Assembly (NCBI GenBank): GCA_019635585.1
Contig: JAHBZE010000001.1
Location: 248,001-312,000 of the forward strand
Length of the DNA stretch: 64,000 nucleotides
DNA from: Xanthobacteraceae bacterium
GTDB lineage: Bacteria; Pseudomonadota; Alphaproteobacteria; Rhizobiales; Xanthobacteraceae
Direction: 5' to 3'
The notes below the pieces were generated by a model that searched no databases, was not told where the DNA came from, and worked only from the letters and a program-made list of their open reading frames with translations. Both the position numbers and the translations under genes were made by a program. Shown here piece by piece: positions 43,082 to 52,009 of this stretch (the first letter of the stretch is position 1; each line of letters opens with the position of its first letter).

Positions 43082-46000
43082 ATGGCTATTCTTACGCTCA
43101 CCGACAGCAACGCGAACGCGAATAACGTCACTGAGGGCGTCAATTCCTTAGTCGCGATCGACATCAACCCCACGGGCGGAAACGGCAATTACGTTTACTC
43201 GATCGGATACGACCCGACGGATGGCGCGTTCGCGATCGACGGGACGGGCATCGTCTCAATCGTTGACGCTTCGAAGATCGATTACGAAGCGCTGGTCGAT
43301 GGAAAGCTGATCCTCTCGATTCACGTGCAGGACAACGCCGGTAATTTCGGCGACACGCAGGTCACGATCAATGTCGCTGATGTAAACGGCACAACCCAGA
43401 ATGGTGTCCCCGCGACCAATGACAGCCTCAGTGGAGGTGCCGAAGAAGATGAAATCAATGGTCTTGACGGCACTGATACACTGGCAGGTCTCGGTGGCAA
43501 CGACACCATTACCGGCGGCGACGATGACGACGACATCGACGGCGGCGCAGGCAATGATGCGCTTTACGGCAATGCGGGCGACGACACGATCGTCGGCGGC
43601 ACGGGCGACGACTACATCGAGGGCGGCACAAACACGGCCGTGGGCGACAATCTTGATGGCGGCGCCGGCTTCGACACCGTCAGTTACTTCGGCTCCAGCA
43701 CAGCCGTAACGATCGACCTTAACGATCAGAACGGCGTCCTGACTCAGAGCGGCGGCGACGCCGAGGACGACATCCTTCAGGGCTTTGAAGGTGTAGTCGG
43801 CTCCAAGCAGGCCGACACCATCACCGGCAGCAATACCGCTGCCGACGTGATCGAGGGCGGCGAAGGCGCCGACATTCTCGACGGACAAGATTCCGATCCG
43901 ATGTTCGCGAGCGGCGTCTACGAGTTCGACACCGTGAGCTATGAGGGATCGAGCAAAGCCGTCACGGTTTCGCTCGGCAAGCAAGGCGTGACCACGGTCG
44001 GTAAAGGCGGCGACGCCGAGGGCGACCAGATCAAGAACTTTGAAAATATCATCGGCTCCGCATTTGCCGACACGCTGAGCATCGTCGAGAACGGCATGAT
44101 CGAAGGCGGTGCCGGCGCCGACATCATGTCGACGACGAGCGACGGCGGCACCCTCTCCTACGCTTCTTCGAACGCAGCGGTGACCGTCACGCTTGCGGCC
44201 GCAGGCAAGCAAGGCACCGCGACCGGCGGCCATGCACAGGGCGACAAGTACACCAACTTCGATTCTGTGCTCGGTTCGAACTACAACGACAAATTGACCG
44301 GCAATGAACTCGATAACGGGCTGCTTGGCGGTACCGGCGACGACGTTCTCGCCGGCGGCGCGGGCAAGGACACCCTGGTCGGCGACAACGTTGTTTCCCT
44401 CTCTTTCGCCGGCGCCACGATTGTTTATCCGTTTGGACAATCGCATCTCGGCGGCAACGACACGCTGACCGGCGGTGACGGCGACGACTACCTGATCGGC
44501 GGCATCGGCGCCGACATCATCGATGGCGGCACCGGGTTTGACGTTGCCGGTTACCAAAGCTCCAGCGCAGCGGTCACGATTACGCTTGGCACCAAAGGTG
44601 CGGCGGCCGTGCAGACCGGTGGCGATGCAGGCGGCGACAAGCTGACAGCGGTCGAAGGTATTATCGGCTCCGCTTTTGACGACATTATCACCGGCAACGA
44701 TCTCGACAACATCATCGAAGGTGGCGCTGGCAAGGACAAGTTGTTTGGCGGCACCGGCAGCGATACCGTTAGTTATCTGGGCGCGCCGGATACTGGCGGC
44801 GACGACACTGGCGTAACTGTCGATCTTTCGAAGCAAGATGGCTCGACTGCGCAGGGCGGTGACTCCGATGAAAAAGGCGATGTCCTGTTGGGCTTCGAAA
44901 ACATCATCGGCTCGTTCTACGACGACATTCTCACCGGCGACGCCTTCAACAACATCATCGAAGGCGGCGGCGGCAAGGACGAGATGCACGGCGGCGATGG
45001 CTTCGACTTCGTCAGCTATCGTAACTACGACAACTTCCTTGCTGGCGGCGATACGACCGGTGTCACCATCAGCCTAACCAACGTCGGCGGATTGGTAGTC
45101 GGCGACGTCGCCGGCGACGCGGTCGGCGATACCGGCACGGAGTTCGAAGGCATTCATGGCTCCGCCTACTACGACATTCTTACCGGCAACATCGAGATCA
45201 ACACTATCCTCGGGCTCGACGGCGACGACCTGATCGATGGCGGCGACGAGGCGGACTATCTTGACGGCGGTAACGGCACCGACACGGTCGATTACTCGAA
45301 CGCGGCCGCAGGCGTCACGCTGACCCTTGGCGCCGCTAACGTGAAAACCACCGTAACAGGCGGCGATAAAGACACGATCCTCAACTTCGAGAACGTGCTC
45401 GGCTCGGCGTTCGACGACAAAATCACCGGCAACGCAGGCAACAACTACTTTAAGGGCGGTGTCGGCAAGGACATCATCAACGGTGGCGCCGGCATCGACA
45501 CGGCGGACTACTCCGATGCCGGTTCTGCGATCACGGTTTCGCTTGTTGCCTCTGTTGCTAAAGTCACTGGCGGCGATACCGACGAACTCAGCCTGGTCGA
45601 GAACATCACCGGCTCGGACTTTAACGACGTACTCACCGGCAATACGCTTGCGAACGTTCTGGATGGCGGAGATGGCGACGACCAGATTACAGGCGGCGCA
45701 GGCGCCGACACGCTGATCGGCGGCGCAGGCAAGGACACCTTTTTCTTCTCCGGGACGGAAGGTCTCGGCGACATCATTCAGGGCGGCGCAGACGACGACA
45801 CGGTTCAGATCAAGGATCCAGGCACCACGAGTCTGGTTGCGACCCTGGAGAATTTCTCATCGAGCACGGGCTCGATTGAAATTTTCATCGGCAATGGCAA
45901 AGGCATTGTCGGCACCGCGAAGAACAACATTCTCGATTTCAGCGGGCTGAAATCCTTCACAGGCGTTCTCGGAACGATTGACGGCCTCGGCGGCGACGAC

Positions 46001-47986
46001 GTCATCAAGGCTTTTGCCGACGAAGCTGCCAATCTGGTCGGTGGCGCCGGTAACGATACGCTGATCGGTGGCGACAAAGCAGACACGCTCAATGGCGGCG
46101 ACGGCGAAGATACCATCGTTGGCGGTGATGGCGATGACGGAATCCTCGGCGGCGCAGGCGACGACCACATCGAAGGCGGTAATGGCGGCGACACTATCAG
46201 AGGCAACGCAGGCGCCGACTTCATCGACGGCGGTGCGGGTGACGACGTAATTTACGTAACCGGCGCCGAAGCGGCCCTCGATCTGATGAAGGGTGGCGCA
46301 GACAACGACACCGTTCAAATCGAAGGCACGGCAATCGTCACCTTTGCGCTCTTCGACGCTACGACCAACGGTATCGAAGCGCTGAAGGGAGCAACCAACA
46401 GCAATATCGTCGGCACGGCTGACGATAACCTGCTCGACTTCAGCAATATGACCATCACTGACGTGCAGGCAATCGATGGCGGCGCCGGCAACGACAAGAT
46501 GGTCGGGTCAAACAGCAACGACACGCTGCGCGGCGGCCTGGGCGACGACAATCTGGACGGTGGCGCCGGCAACGATACGCTGAACGGCGGCGCGGGTATT
46601 GACGTGGTCAATGGCGGTGCCAATGACGACACCATCATCGTGGTGGGCACCGAGGCGCAATACGACACCATCGACGGCGGCGCCGGCTCGAATACGCTTC
46701 GTATCGACGGTACCGCGGCATTGGTCCTCAGCGGGTTCAACGCGACGGGCTCGAATATTCAGACGCTGCAGGGCAATAAGGCCGGCATCCTTGGCGATGC
46801 CGACAACAATACGCTGAATTTCTTTGGCCTGACCAAAGTTGACAACATGCCATTCGTTGACGGCGGCGCCGGCAACGACACGATCACTGCTTGGGCGGCG
46901 GGCGCCGACCTTCGCGGCGGCGCCGGCGACGACACGCTGAACGGCAGCGATAACGCGGATATTCTGAACGGCGGTGCCGGTATCGATACGCTCAACGGCG
47001 GTGACGGCAACGATACTTTCAATATCACCGGCACCGAGGCGCAGTTCGACATCATGAACGGCGGCGCTGGCGCGAGCGATGCCATTGTCGTTCTCGGCAG
47101 TACCGCCGTCACCTTGAACGCGTTTGCCGCCAACGGCGTCGAATTCTGGACTGGCAATGGCAGAGGCGTGCTCGGCAATCAGTTCGCGAACACGATCGAC
47201 TTTACCGGCATCACCGCTAACGCTGTCGGCACGATCGACGGCGCGGGCGGCAACGACACGATCACCGGCAGTTCCGGTGCCGACGTCATTCTCGGCGGGA
47301 TTGGCGACGATACGCTGAACGGCGGCGACGGCGACGATACGCTGACCGGCGGAACCGGTGTCGATACCGTCAACGGCGGCAATGGCAACGACACGATCGT
47401 CGTGGCCGGCACGGACGGTATGTTCGATATAATCGACGGTGGCGCCGATACGGATACCTTGTCGTTGACCACCGCGACCGCGACCTTCAACGGCCTTGAC
47501 GCGGCAGCGTCGCATCTTGAAACGCTCGTCGGCAAGACAACCACGATCCTCGGCAACGCTGGAGACAACGACTTCGATCTCAGCGGGTTCACGACCGTGA
47601 CCGGCTTGAAGTCGGTCGATGCGGGAGCCGGTAACGACACGATCGTCGGCGTCAATCTCGCAAGCTTCGCCGACGACCTGAAAGGTAATGCCGGCGACGA
47701 CACGCTGACGGGCGGAAGAGGCAACGACAAGCTCACGGGTGGTTCGGGCGGCGACACGTTCATCTTTGACGCCGCCGACTTCGGCAAAGATACGATCACC
47801 GACTTCGGTGTCGGCTTCGATGTTATCGAGTTTAGCAACACACTCTTCGCCAACTTCGGCGAAGTGCAGGATGCGATGACCCAGGTCGGAGCCAATACGG
47901 TCATTACGCTGGACAGCGACAACACCATCACGCTGACCAACGTGACCGCCTCGCTCCTCACCGCGGGCCAGTTCGACTTCGTCTAA
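43082..47986 (+). CDS. Large RTX-repeat calcium-binding protein, type I secretion substrate
   Basis: 1634 residues, acidic, rich in G, D, N, T and nearly Cys-free. Residues 1-105 look like a cadherin/Ig-type domain (TEGVNSLVAIDINPTGGNGN ... VNVADVNG). From about 120 to 1570 it is built of GGxGxDxUx nonapeptides binding Ca2+. The C-terminus FIFDAADFGKDTITDF followed by about 60 acidic-hydrophobic residues is a typical uncleaved T1SS signal. No protease, lipase or other enzymatic motif is visible, so adhesin, S-layer-like or biofilm matrix roles fit best. The PrtD/HlyD-like pair upstream on the other strand should export it. Strong GGGGGAG site before ATG. Confidence 0.92.
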   Translation: MAILTLTDSNANANNVTEGVNSLVAIDINPTGGNGNYVYSIGYDPTDGAFAIDGTGIVSIVDASKIDYEALVDGKLILSIHVQDNAGNFGDTQVTINVADVNGTTQNGVPATNDSLSGGAEEDEINGLDGTDTLAGLGGNDTITGGDDDDDIDGGAGNDALYGNAGDDTIVGGTGDDYIEGGTNTAVGDNLDGGAGFDTVSYFGSSTAVTIDLNDQNGVLTQSGGDAEDDILQGFEGVVGSKQADTITGSNTAADVIEGGEGADILDGQDSDPMFASGVYEFDTVSYEGSSKAVTVSLGKQGVTTVGKGGDAEGDQIKNFENIIGSAFADTLSIVENGMIEGGAGADIMSTTSDGGTLSYASSNAAVTVTLAAAGKQGTATGGHAQGDKYTNFDSVLGSNYNDKLTGNELDNGLLGGTGDDVLAGGAGKDTLVGDNVVSLSFAGATIVYPFGQSHLGGNDTLTGGDGDDYLIGGIGADIIDGGTGFDVAGYQSSSAAVTITLGTKGAAAVQTGGDAGGDKLTAVEGIIGSAFDDIITGNDLDNIIEGGAGKDKLFGGTGSDTVSYLGAPDTGGDDTGVTVDLSKQDGSTAQGGDSDEKGDVLLGFENIIGSFYDDILTGDAFNNIIEGGGGKDEMHGGDGFDFVSYRNYDNFLAGGDTTGVTISLTNVGGLVVGDVAGDAVGDTGTEFEGIHGSAYYDILTGNIEINTILGLDGDDLIDGGDEADYLDGGNGTDTVDYSNAAAGVTLTLGAANVKTTVTGGDKDTILNFENVLGSAFDDKITGNAGNNYFKGGVGKDIINGGAGIDTADYSDAGSAITVSLVASVAKVTGGDTDELSLVENITGSDFNDVLTGNTLANVLDGGDGDDQITGGAGADTLIGGAGKDTFFFSGTEGLGDIIQGGADDDTVQIKDPGTTSLVATLENFSSSTGSIEIFIGNGKGIVGTAKNNILDFSGLKSFTGVLGTIDGLGGDDVIKAFADEAANLVGGAGNDTLIGGDKADTLNGGDGEDTIVGGDGDDGILGGAGDDHIEGGNGGDTIRGNAGADFIDGGAGDDVIYVTGAEAALDLMKGGADNDTVQIEGTAIVTFALFDATTNGIEALKGATNSNIVGTADDNLLDFSNMTITDVQAIDGGAGNDKMVGSNSNDTLRGGLGDDNLDGGAGNDTLNGGAGIDVVNGGANDDTIIVVGTEAQYDTIDGGAGSNTLRIDGTAALVLSGFNATGSNIQTLQGNKAGILGDADNNTLNFFGLTKVDNMPFVDGGAGNDTITAWAAGADLRGGAGDDTLNGSDNADILNGGAGIDTLNGGDGNDTFNITGTEAQFDIMNGGAGASDAIVVLGSTAVTLNAFAANGVEFWTGNGRGVLGNQFANTIDFTGITANAVGTIDGAGGNDTITGSSGADVILGGIGDDTLNGGDGDDTLTGGTGVDTVNGGNGNDTIVVAGTDGMFDIIDGGADTDTLSLTTATATFNGLDAAASHLETLVGKTTTILGNAGDNDFDLSGFTTVTGLKSVDAGAGNDTIVGVNLASFADDLKGNAGDDTLTGGRGNDKLTGGSGGDTFIFDAADFGKDTITDFGVGFDVIEFSNTLFANFGEVQDAMTQVGANTVITLDSDNTITLTNVTASLLTAGQFDFV
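43780..45640 (+). repeat. Class A supra-repeats of the RTX protein (8 copies)
   Basis: Within the RTX gene a unit of about 75-85 residues recurs. Each unit has F-E-x-x-x-G-S-x-x-x-D-x-x-T-G-N, then RTX nonamers, then D-T-V-S-Y-x-x-S-x-A-x-V-T-V-x-L and G-G-D-x-x-G-D. Starts of the FENIIGS-type motif are near 43780, 44040, 44260, 44650, 44895, 45140, 45390 and 45600. Positions are approximate, read from the translation. Confidence 0.7.
45736..47640 (+). repeat. Class B supra-repeats of the RTX protein (5 copies of about 128 residues)
   Basis: The second half is built of longer units: D-T-I-x-V-x-G-T-E-A-x-x-D-x-x-x-G-G-A, a beta-rich non-RTX insert ending I-L/V-G-x-A-x-N-N-x-L-D-F-S-G, then RTX nonamers. 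Copies begin near 45736, 46240, 46625, 47010 and 47390, so the last four are spaced about 380-385 nt. The copies are well diverged (roughly half identical by eye), so this is an old duplication. Confidence 0.7.
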
Positions 47987-48009
47987 CGGCTGAAATACGA
48001 ACGCGAGAA

Positions 48010-48035
48010 AGGCGCCCTTCCCGGGCGCCTTTTTG
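48010..48035 (+). terminator. Rho-independent terminator of the RTX gene
   Basis: AGGCGCCC (48010-48017), loop TTCCC, GGGCGCCT (48023-48030), then a T-run (TTTTTG). An 8-bp GC-rich stem with a U-tract 24 nt after the RTX stop: a textbook intrinsic terminator. Confidence 0.93.
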
Positions 48036-48117
48036 TTTGCCTCAGCCCCGTAGCCAATCCCGATGCAGGTGCTAAAGTCCGGTGGGTCTTACATTTTTCC
48101 GGCCTTGGGATTTTTCA

Positions 48118-49665
48118 ATGACTGCGAATTGGATGAGCGGCTATGTCGCCGACGTCACATACACGCTCGGATTCTATCGAGAACTCGCGCCGACATTTTT
48201 GAACTTCGCCTGCGTGATTAATGGTGTCGCCGCCCCCGAACCGGAAAAGCCGTTGCGCTATTGCGAACTCGGCTGCGGGCGCGGTTACGGCACCATCCTG
48301 CTCGCCGCCGCGAATCCGAACAGCCAGTATGTCGGGATCGACTTTAATCCCGCGCATATTGCCGAAGCGCGCGGCCTCGCGAACCGCGCCGGCATTACGA
48401 ACGTAACGTTTCTGGAAATGGGTTTCGGCGATGCCGCCGCCTCCTCGCGCCCCGAACTCGCCGACTTCGATATCGTCGCGCTGCACGGCGTCTATACGTG
48501 GGTCGTTCCGGAGGTGCGGCGCCAGATCCTCGATTTCGTGCGCGAAAAACTCGTTTCCGGCGGACTCGTGTTCGTGAGCTACAACTGCATGCCCGGCTGG
48601 ACCGCGGTGCTGCCGATTCAGCGCCTGATGATGGAGCTTGGGGAGCGCTCAAGCCGGCAAAGCGTCGCCGTGATCGACGAAAGTCTCGATCTTCTGAAGA
48701 AGCTTGTCGAACATTCCAGCGCCTTCATTGCGCAGAACCCCACGATGAAGGCCCGCATTGAGAAGATGACGAAGCAGGATCGTTCCTATCTGGCGCACGA
48801 ATTCTTCAACGAAGGCTGGATGCCGACTTATGTAACCGACGTAATCAAGGAATTCGGCTCGGCGAAAGCCACCTATGTCGGATCCGCGGCGATCGTCGAA
48901 AACCGGCCCGATTTGAGCGCTCCGCGCGATCTCATCCCGCTGATCCGCGACGCGCCCGATGTCGGGATGAAGGAGTTGCTGAAAGACTACGCCATCAACA
49001 AACAATTCCGCCGTGACATCTACGTGAAAGGGCCGCAACGCCTGAATGCGCGCGAGCAGCGTCAAAAGCTCAACGAGCTGGTTTTCGTGAAAGCACAGAT
49101 GACCGACAGCGTACCCGAAAAGTTTCAGCTCCCGATCGGCGAACTGAAACCGAAGCCGGAAATCATGAGGGCGATGATGAAGGGCATCGGTAGCGATCCG
49201 ATGACCGGCGAACGGATTATCGCCGCAGCGATGAAAGCCGGGTTCAAGGAGTCTGATGCAATTCTTTATCTCATGCTTCTCGTGAATGGAGGCGTATTGC
49301 TCCCCGCACGCCGCGATCACGCAAGCATCGATCGCAATCCTTCGCGCCAACTCAACGCCACCATTATGGAGATGAGTGCCGCCGCCGACACCCATCGGTT
49401 CCTTGCCTCGCCCGTGACCGGGTCCGCGATCGGCGCCGGCTTTACCGAACGCGTGTTCGCATATTCCGCGGCTGCGATGCCCAAAGCCACCAATATCGAA
49501 GTCGCCGAACTTGCCTTCGACCGCCTCGCCAAAGCAGGACAAAGCTTCCGCCGCGACGGCAAGGCGATCACTAAAAGCGAAGATAGCATGAAGGAGATCG
49601 GTGCTGCGGTCGGCGACTTTCGCACCCAGCGTCTGCCGCGATGGCAAAGTCTCGGCGTAATCTGA
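48118..49665 (+). CDS. Methyltransferase with methyltransferase-regulatory domain
   Basis: 515 residues from ATG 48118; GTG 48082 is in frame but the protein MTANWMSGYVADVTYTLGFY matches the usual family start. SAM motif I RYCELGCGRGYGTILLAAAN (about 47-66), YVGIDFNPAHIAEA motif II, then after residue 200 a regulatory/helical domain (MethyTransf_Reg-like, PF10119 from memory). Proteins of this kind often sit beside surface-polysaccharide or secreted-protein genes. Substrate unknown. Next to it is a TPR-glycosyltransferase; both may act on a surface glycan or glycoprotein. Confidence 0.85.
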   Translation: MTANWMSGYVADVTYTLGFYRELAPTFLNFACVINGVAAPEPEKPLRYCELGCGRGYGTILLAAANPNSQYVGIDFNPAHIAEARGLANRAGITNVTFLEMGFGDAAASSRPELADFDIVALHGVYTWVVPEVRRQILDFVREKLVSGGLVFVSYNCMPGWTAVLPIQRLMMELGERSSRQSVAVIDESLDLLKKLVEHSSAFIAQNPTMKARIEKMTKQDRSYLAHEFFNEGWMPTYVTDVIKEFGSAKATYVGSAAIVENRPDLSAPRDLIPLIRDAPDVGMKELLKDYAINKQFRRDIYVKGPQRLNAREQRQKLNELVFVKAQMTDSVPEKFQLPIGELKPKPEIMRAMMKGIGSDPMTGERIIAAAMKAGFKESDAILYLMLLVNGGVLLPARRDHASIDRNPSRQLNATIMEMSAAADTHRFLASPVTGSAIGAGFTERVFAYSAAAMPKATNIEVAELAFDRLAKAGQSFRRDGKAITKSEDSMKEIGAAVGDFRTQRLPRWQSLGVI

Positions 49666-49693
49666 GGCAAGACGAAACCGCAGGAGATTACTC

Positions 49694-51307
49694 GTGACGG
49701 AAGCGAGCACTCCCGGCGCCGTCGCCGGCTCGATCGAATTCGAAGTTCTTGTACGGCGCTCGGTTGCGCTACATGAACAGGGTTATTTCGAGGCCGCGCG
49801 TCAGGTGGCACTCGAAGTTGTCGCGCGCCAGAAAGATCATATCGGCGCGTTGATTGCGCTCGCGAATGCACTGCGCGATCTCGGACGGTTCGACGACGCG
49901 CTGCGCGTACTCAGTCACGTGTTACGCTTATCCCCGGATAACACAACTGCGCTCTCGTCGGCGGCTCTCGCCTTTTTCTTCAAGGAAGACTGGCCGCGCG
50001 CTTGGCGCAGTTTCGACGTTCGCTTCAAACTGATGGAGCGGCCGCCCGCCGTCACCATGCCCGGGCCCGATGGCGAGCCAGTCCCGAAGCCGCGCTGGAG
50101 AGAAGGTCCGGTGCCCCCATCCATCCTCGTTCTGGGCGAGCAAGGCCTCGGCGATACGATTATGTTCGCCCGCTACCTGCCTCTGCTTCGAAAGGCCGGC
50201 GCGCGGGTCGTTTGCGTCGTGCAGCAACGGCTGATTACGCTTTTGGAAACGCTCAACGCAGACATCGAGTGGCGGCCACTCGAACAGGCCGGAAATGTAA
50301 GCGGCATCAAGGCGTGGACGACAATGATGCAACTGCCGCACGCCCTGGGCCTGACGCCGGATCAGTTTACCCAGACGATCCCCTATCTGCGCGCCGAACC
50401 TGCGCGGGCTGCCCGATGGAAAGAAAATATCGGCACGCATGGATTTAAAGTCGGAATCGCGTGGCAAGGAAATCCCGATAAACGGATCGATGTCGGGCGT
50501 TCTGCTCCGCTTACAGCCTTCGCCCCGCTCGCGGAAATTCCGGGCATCCGGCTGATTTCTCTGCAAACGCATAGCGGTTTGGAACAACTAGCACAGGTAC
50601 CGTTCGGCGACCGCATCGAGCGGCTCGACGACGACTTCGATAGCGGCAATGACGGATTTCTCGATGCCGCCGCCGTCATGGAACATCTCGACCTCATCAT
50701 CACAGTCGATACCTCAATTGGACATCTTGCCGGTGCACTTGGCCGGCCTGCAATTATTCTGCTGAAGGCCGTCGGCGCGGACTGGCGTTGGTTGCATCAG
50801 CGCGTAGATACCATCTGGTATCCCTCGCTTCGTCTGTTCCGGCAAATCCGGCCGGGCGACTGGCATGAGTTATTGGAGCGTGCCGCAGCGGACGTCCGGA
50901 ATCGTATTACAGCATCGGGAGACTTAACTCCGGTCGCGCCGGTATCTGTTGGCGAACTGCTCGATAAAATTTCCATTCTCGCAATCAAGCGTGAACGCAT
51001 CGCCGACCCTGCAAAGCGCGCGAACGTTGAAAAGGAATATCACGCGTTGGTTGGGACGAGTAAGACGCTTGCCTTGCCCGATGGCGTCCAGCCTCTACTT
51101 GCGCAAATCAAGGCTGTTAACGAGACCCTATGGGACATCGAAGACGATATCCGGGATTGTGAAGCAAAATCGGATTTCGGGCCCCGCTTCCTCGAACTCG
51201 CACGCTCGGTTTACAAGCAGAACGACAAGCGCGCCGCCCTGAAAGCGGAAATCAACCGGCTTTGTAATTCCTCGCTACGCGAAGAGAAGTTCCACAAGCC
51301 CTATTAG
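49694..51307 (+). CDS. TPR - GT9/heptosyltransferase-like - DUF6165 fusion protein
   Basis: 537 residues from GTG 49694 with AGGAG 7 nt upstream. N-terminal TPR helices (ALHEQGYFEAARQVALEVVA; ALIALANALRDLGRFDDALR), then a GT-B/GT9-like domain (VLGEQGLGDTIMFARYLPLL near 145, GIAWQGNPDKRID near 255, ITVDTSIGHLAGALGRP near 338), typical of TPR-glycosyltransferases. The last 130 residues (VSVGELLDKISILAIKRERI ... LKAEINRLCNSSLREEKFHK) match my memory of the stand-alone DUF6165 family. Fusion implies functional linkage of DUF6165 with glycosylation. 28 nt after the methyltransferase. Confidence 0.82.
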   Translation: MTEASTPGAVAGSIEFEVLVRRSVALHEQGYFEAARQVALEVVARQKDHIGALIALANALRDLGRFDDALRVLSHVLRLSPDNTTALSSAALAFFFKEDWPRAWRSFDVRFKLMERPPAVTMPGPDGEPVPKPRWREGPVPPSILVLGEQGLGDTIMFARYLPLLRKAGARVVCVVQQRLITLLETLNADIEWRPLEQAGNVSGIKAWTTMMQLPHALGLTPDQFTQTIPYLRAEPARAARWKENIGTHGFKVGIAWQGNPDKRIDVGRSAPLTAFAPLAEIPGIRLISLQTHSGLEQLAQVPFGDRIERLDDDFDSGNDGFLDAAAVMEHLDLIITVDTSIGHLAGALGRPAIILLKAVGADWRWLHQRVDTIWYPSLRLFRQIRPGDWHELLERAAADVRNRITASGDLTPVAPVSVGELLDKISILAIKRERIADPAKRANVEKEYHALVGTSKTLALPDGVQPLLAQIKAVNETLWDIEDDIRDCEAKSDFGPRFLELARSVYKQNDKRAALKAEINRLCNSSLREEKFHKPY

Positions 51308-51494
51308 CTGAATCTCCAGGCGCGACGCTTTCACGTGCGGTTTCGACGATGCACGCGCCGTTCGGCAGCACGTGGAATGCTATCTGAATACGAAGTTCAT
51401 CAGCCAGGCGAAACGGTAGCGTGACGCGTGCTGACAAACGAATTGCATCGGCGAAAGCAATCCGGCAATTCGAACGATGACCCGAATAGTAAAT

Positions 51495-51571
51495 TGGAGG
51501 CCGAGCCCTGGAGTCGAACCAAGGCTGTAAGATCGTGCAGGACCCTCGCGTAACCGCTCCGCCACCCGGCC
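51495..51571 (-). tRNA. tRNA-Cys-like gene (anticodon GCA), non-canonical or decayed
   Basis: Reading on the minus strand, a 7-bp acceptor stem GGCCGGG/CTCGGCC, discriminator U and encoded CCA, D-loop GAGCGGTTA closed by GCG/CGC, and a T-loop TTCGACT closed by CTTGG/CCAGG. The 5' end and D-arm look like alphaproteobacterial tRNA-Cys. Unusual points: the anticodon arm pairs as a 6-bp stem (AGGGTC/GATCTT) with a 6-nt loop CTGCAC containing GCA, and one extra base (66) makes 13 bp across acceptor plus T stems. Total 77 nt. A pseudogene is an equal possibility. Confidence 0.5.
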
Positions 51572-51712
51572 ATCGAGGAAATGTATCACTCGCAACTCGT
51601 TTGTCGCGGACAGTAGCTTTTAAGGTAAATACTCCGGACGTTTACGACACGGATACACGGTGAGCACAGAAAGCCAATGCGGTCGCCCGCTTGCGCGATT
51701 GATTGAAAATAT

Positions 51713-51757
51713 TGGCGACCCCGGCAGGAACCGAACCTGCGACCAACGGCTTCGAAG
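51713..51757 (-). other. 45-nt tRNA 3' fragment (probably Arg-type), likely att-site remnant
   Basis: On the minus strand CTTCGAA (anticodon loop-like), GCCGT, GGTC, then a full T-arm GCAGG-TTCGGTT-CCTGC, then CGGGGTC, G, CCA. This equals positions about 32-76 of a tRNA whose 5' half is missing: upstream sequence does not pair. T-loop base 58 is G instead of A. Such truncated 3' halves are left where an integrative element inserts in a tRNA gene. Confidence 0.6.
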
Positions 51758-51865
51758 TTGTTAGAAAAGCGAACAAAATCAACGGCCATTCCGACAAAAC
51801 TGCCCTTCCGGTAGCGTTGTCCAATAGGACGAAATTTCCCTTTGTCGGAATGACTGGTTCCATTG

Positions 51866-52009
51866 TTAAAGATCGTCATCACGCAAGACACGGTAAGCGG
51901 CACCTTCAAGGTCTTCGTACTGTCCGGATTTCACGGACCAAAGAAATGCCGCCAGACCGAGCAGTCCAAGGCCCAGTGCGAGTGGAACTAAAATTAGCAG
52001 AATGTTCAT
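51866..52009 (-). CDS. fixS: cbb3-type oxidase assembly protein CcoS/FixS
   Basis: 47 residues: MNILLILVPLALGLGLLGLA (one TM), then LWSVKSGQYEDLEGAAYRVL and D-D-D-L. The Q-Y-x-D-L-E-G-x-A-x-R-I/V-L-x-D-D signature is diagnostic for CcoS. ATG 52009 overlaps the FixI stop by 4 nt (ATGA). Needed for Cu/heme insertion into subunit I of cbb3 oxidase. Last gene of the operon. Confidence 0.95.
   Translation of the reverse strand: MNILLILVPLALGLGLLGLAAFLWSVKSGQYEDLEGAAYRVLRDDDL

Noticed and set aside
43256-44989. Long antisense open frame (577 codons) under the RTX gene, and a similar one at 46508-47515
   Set aside because: The RTX repeats have strong codon periodicity (GGC/GAC rich) that keeps the antisense frame free of stops. 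The antisense proteins are Val/Ala/Arg-rich with no family motif, and have no sensible start or SD.
43500-47800. Dense short repeats considered as CRISPR or satellite DNA
   Set aside because: Repeats are in-frame codons for GGxGxDxUx nonapeptides, vary in sequence and lack spacers of fixed length.
51252-51437. 61-codon minus-strand ORF at the end of the TPR-glycosyltransferase gene
   Set aside because: Overlaps the real gene by 56 nt, no family match; could be a gene remnant at the island junction but not supported.
51308-51865. Search for an integrase or transposase at the tRNA fragments
   Set aside because: No frame in this stretch or its flanks shows tyrosine-recombinase or transposase motifs; the island idea rests on the tRNA fragment and composition only.
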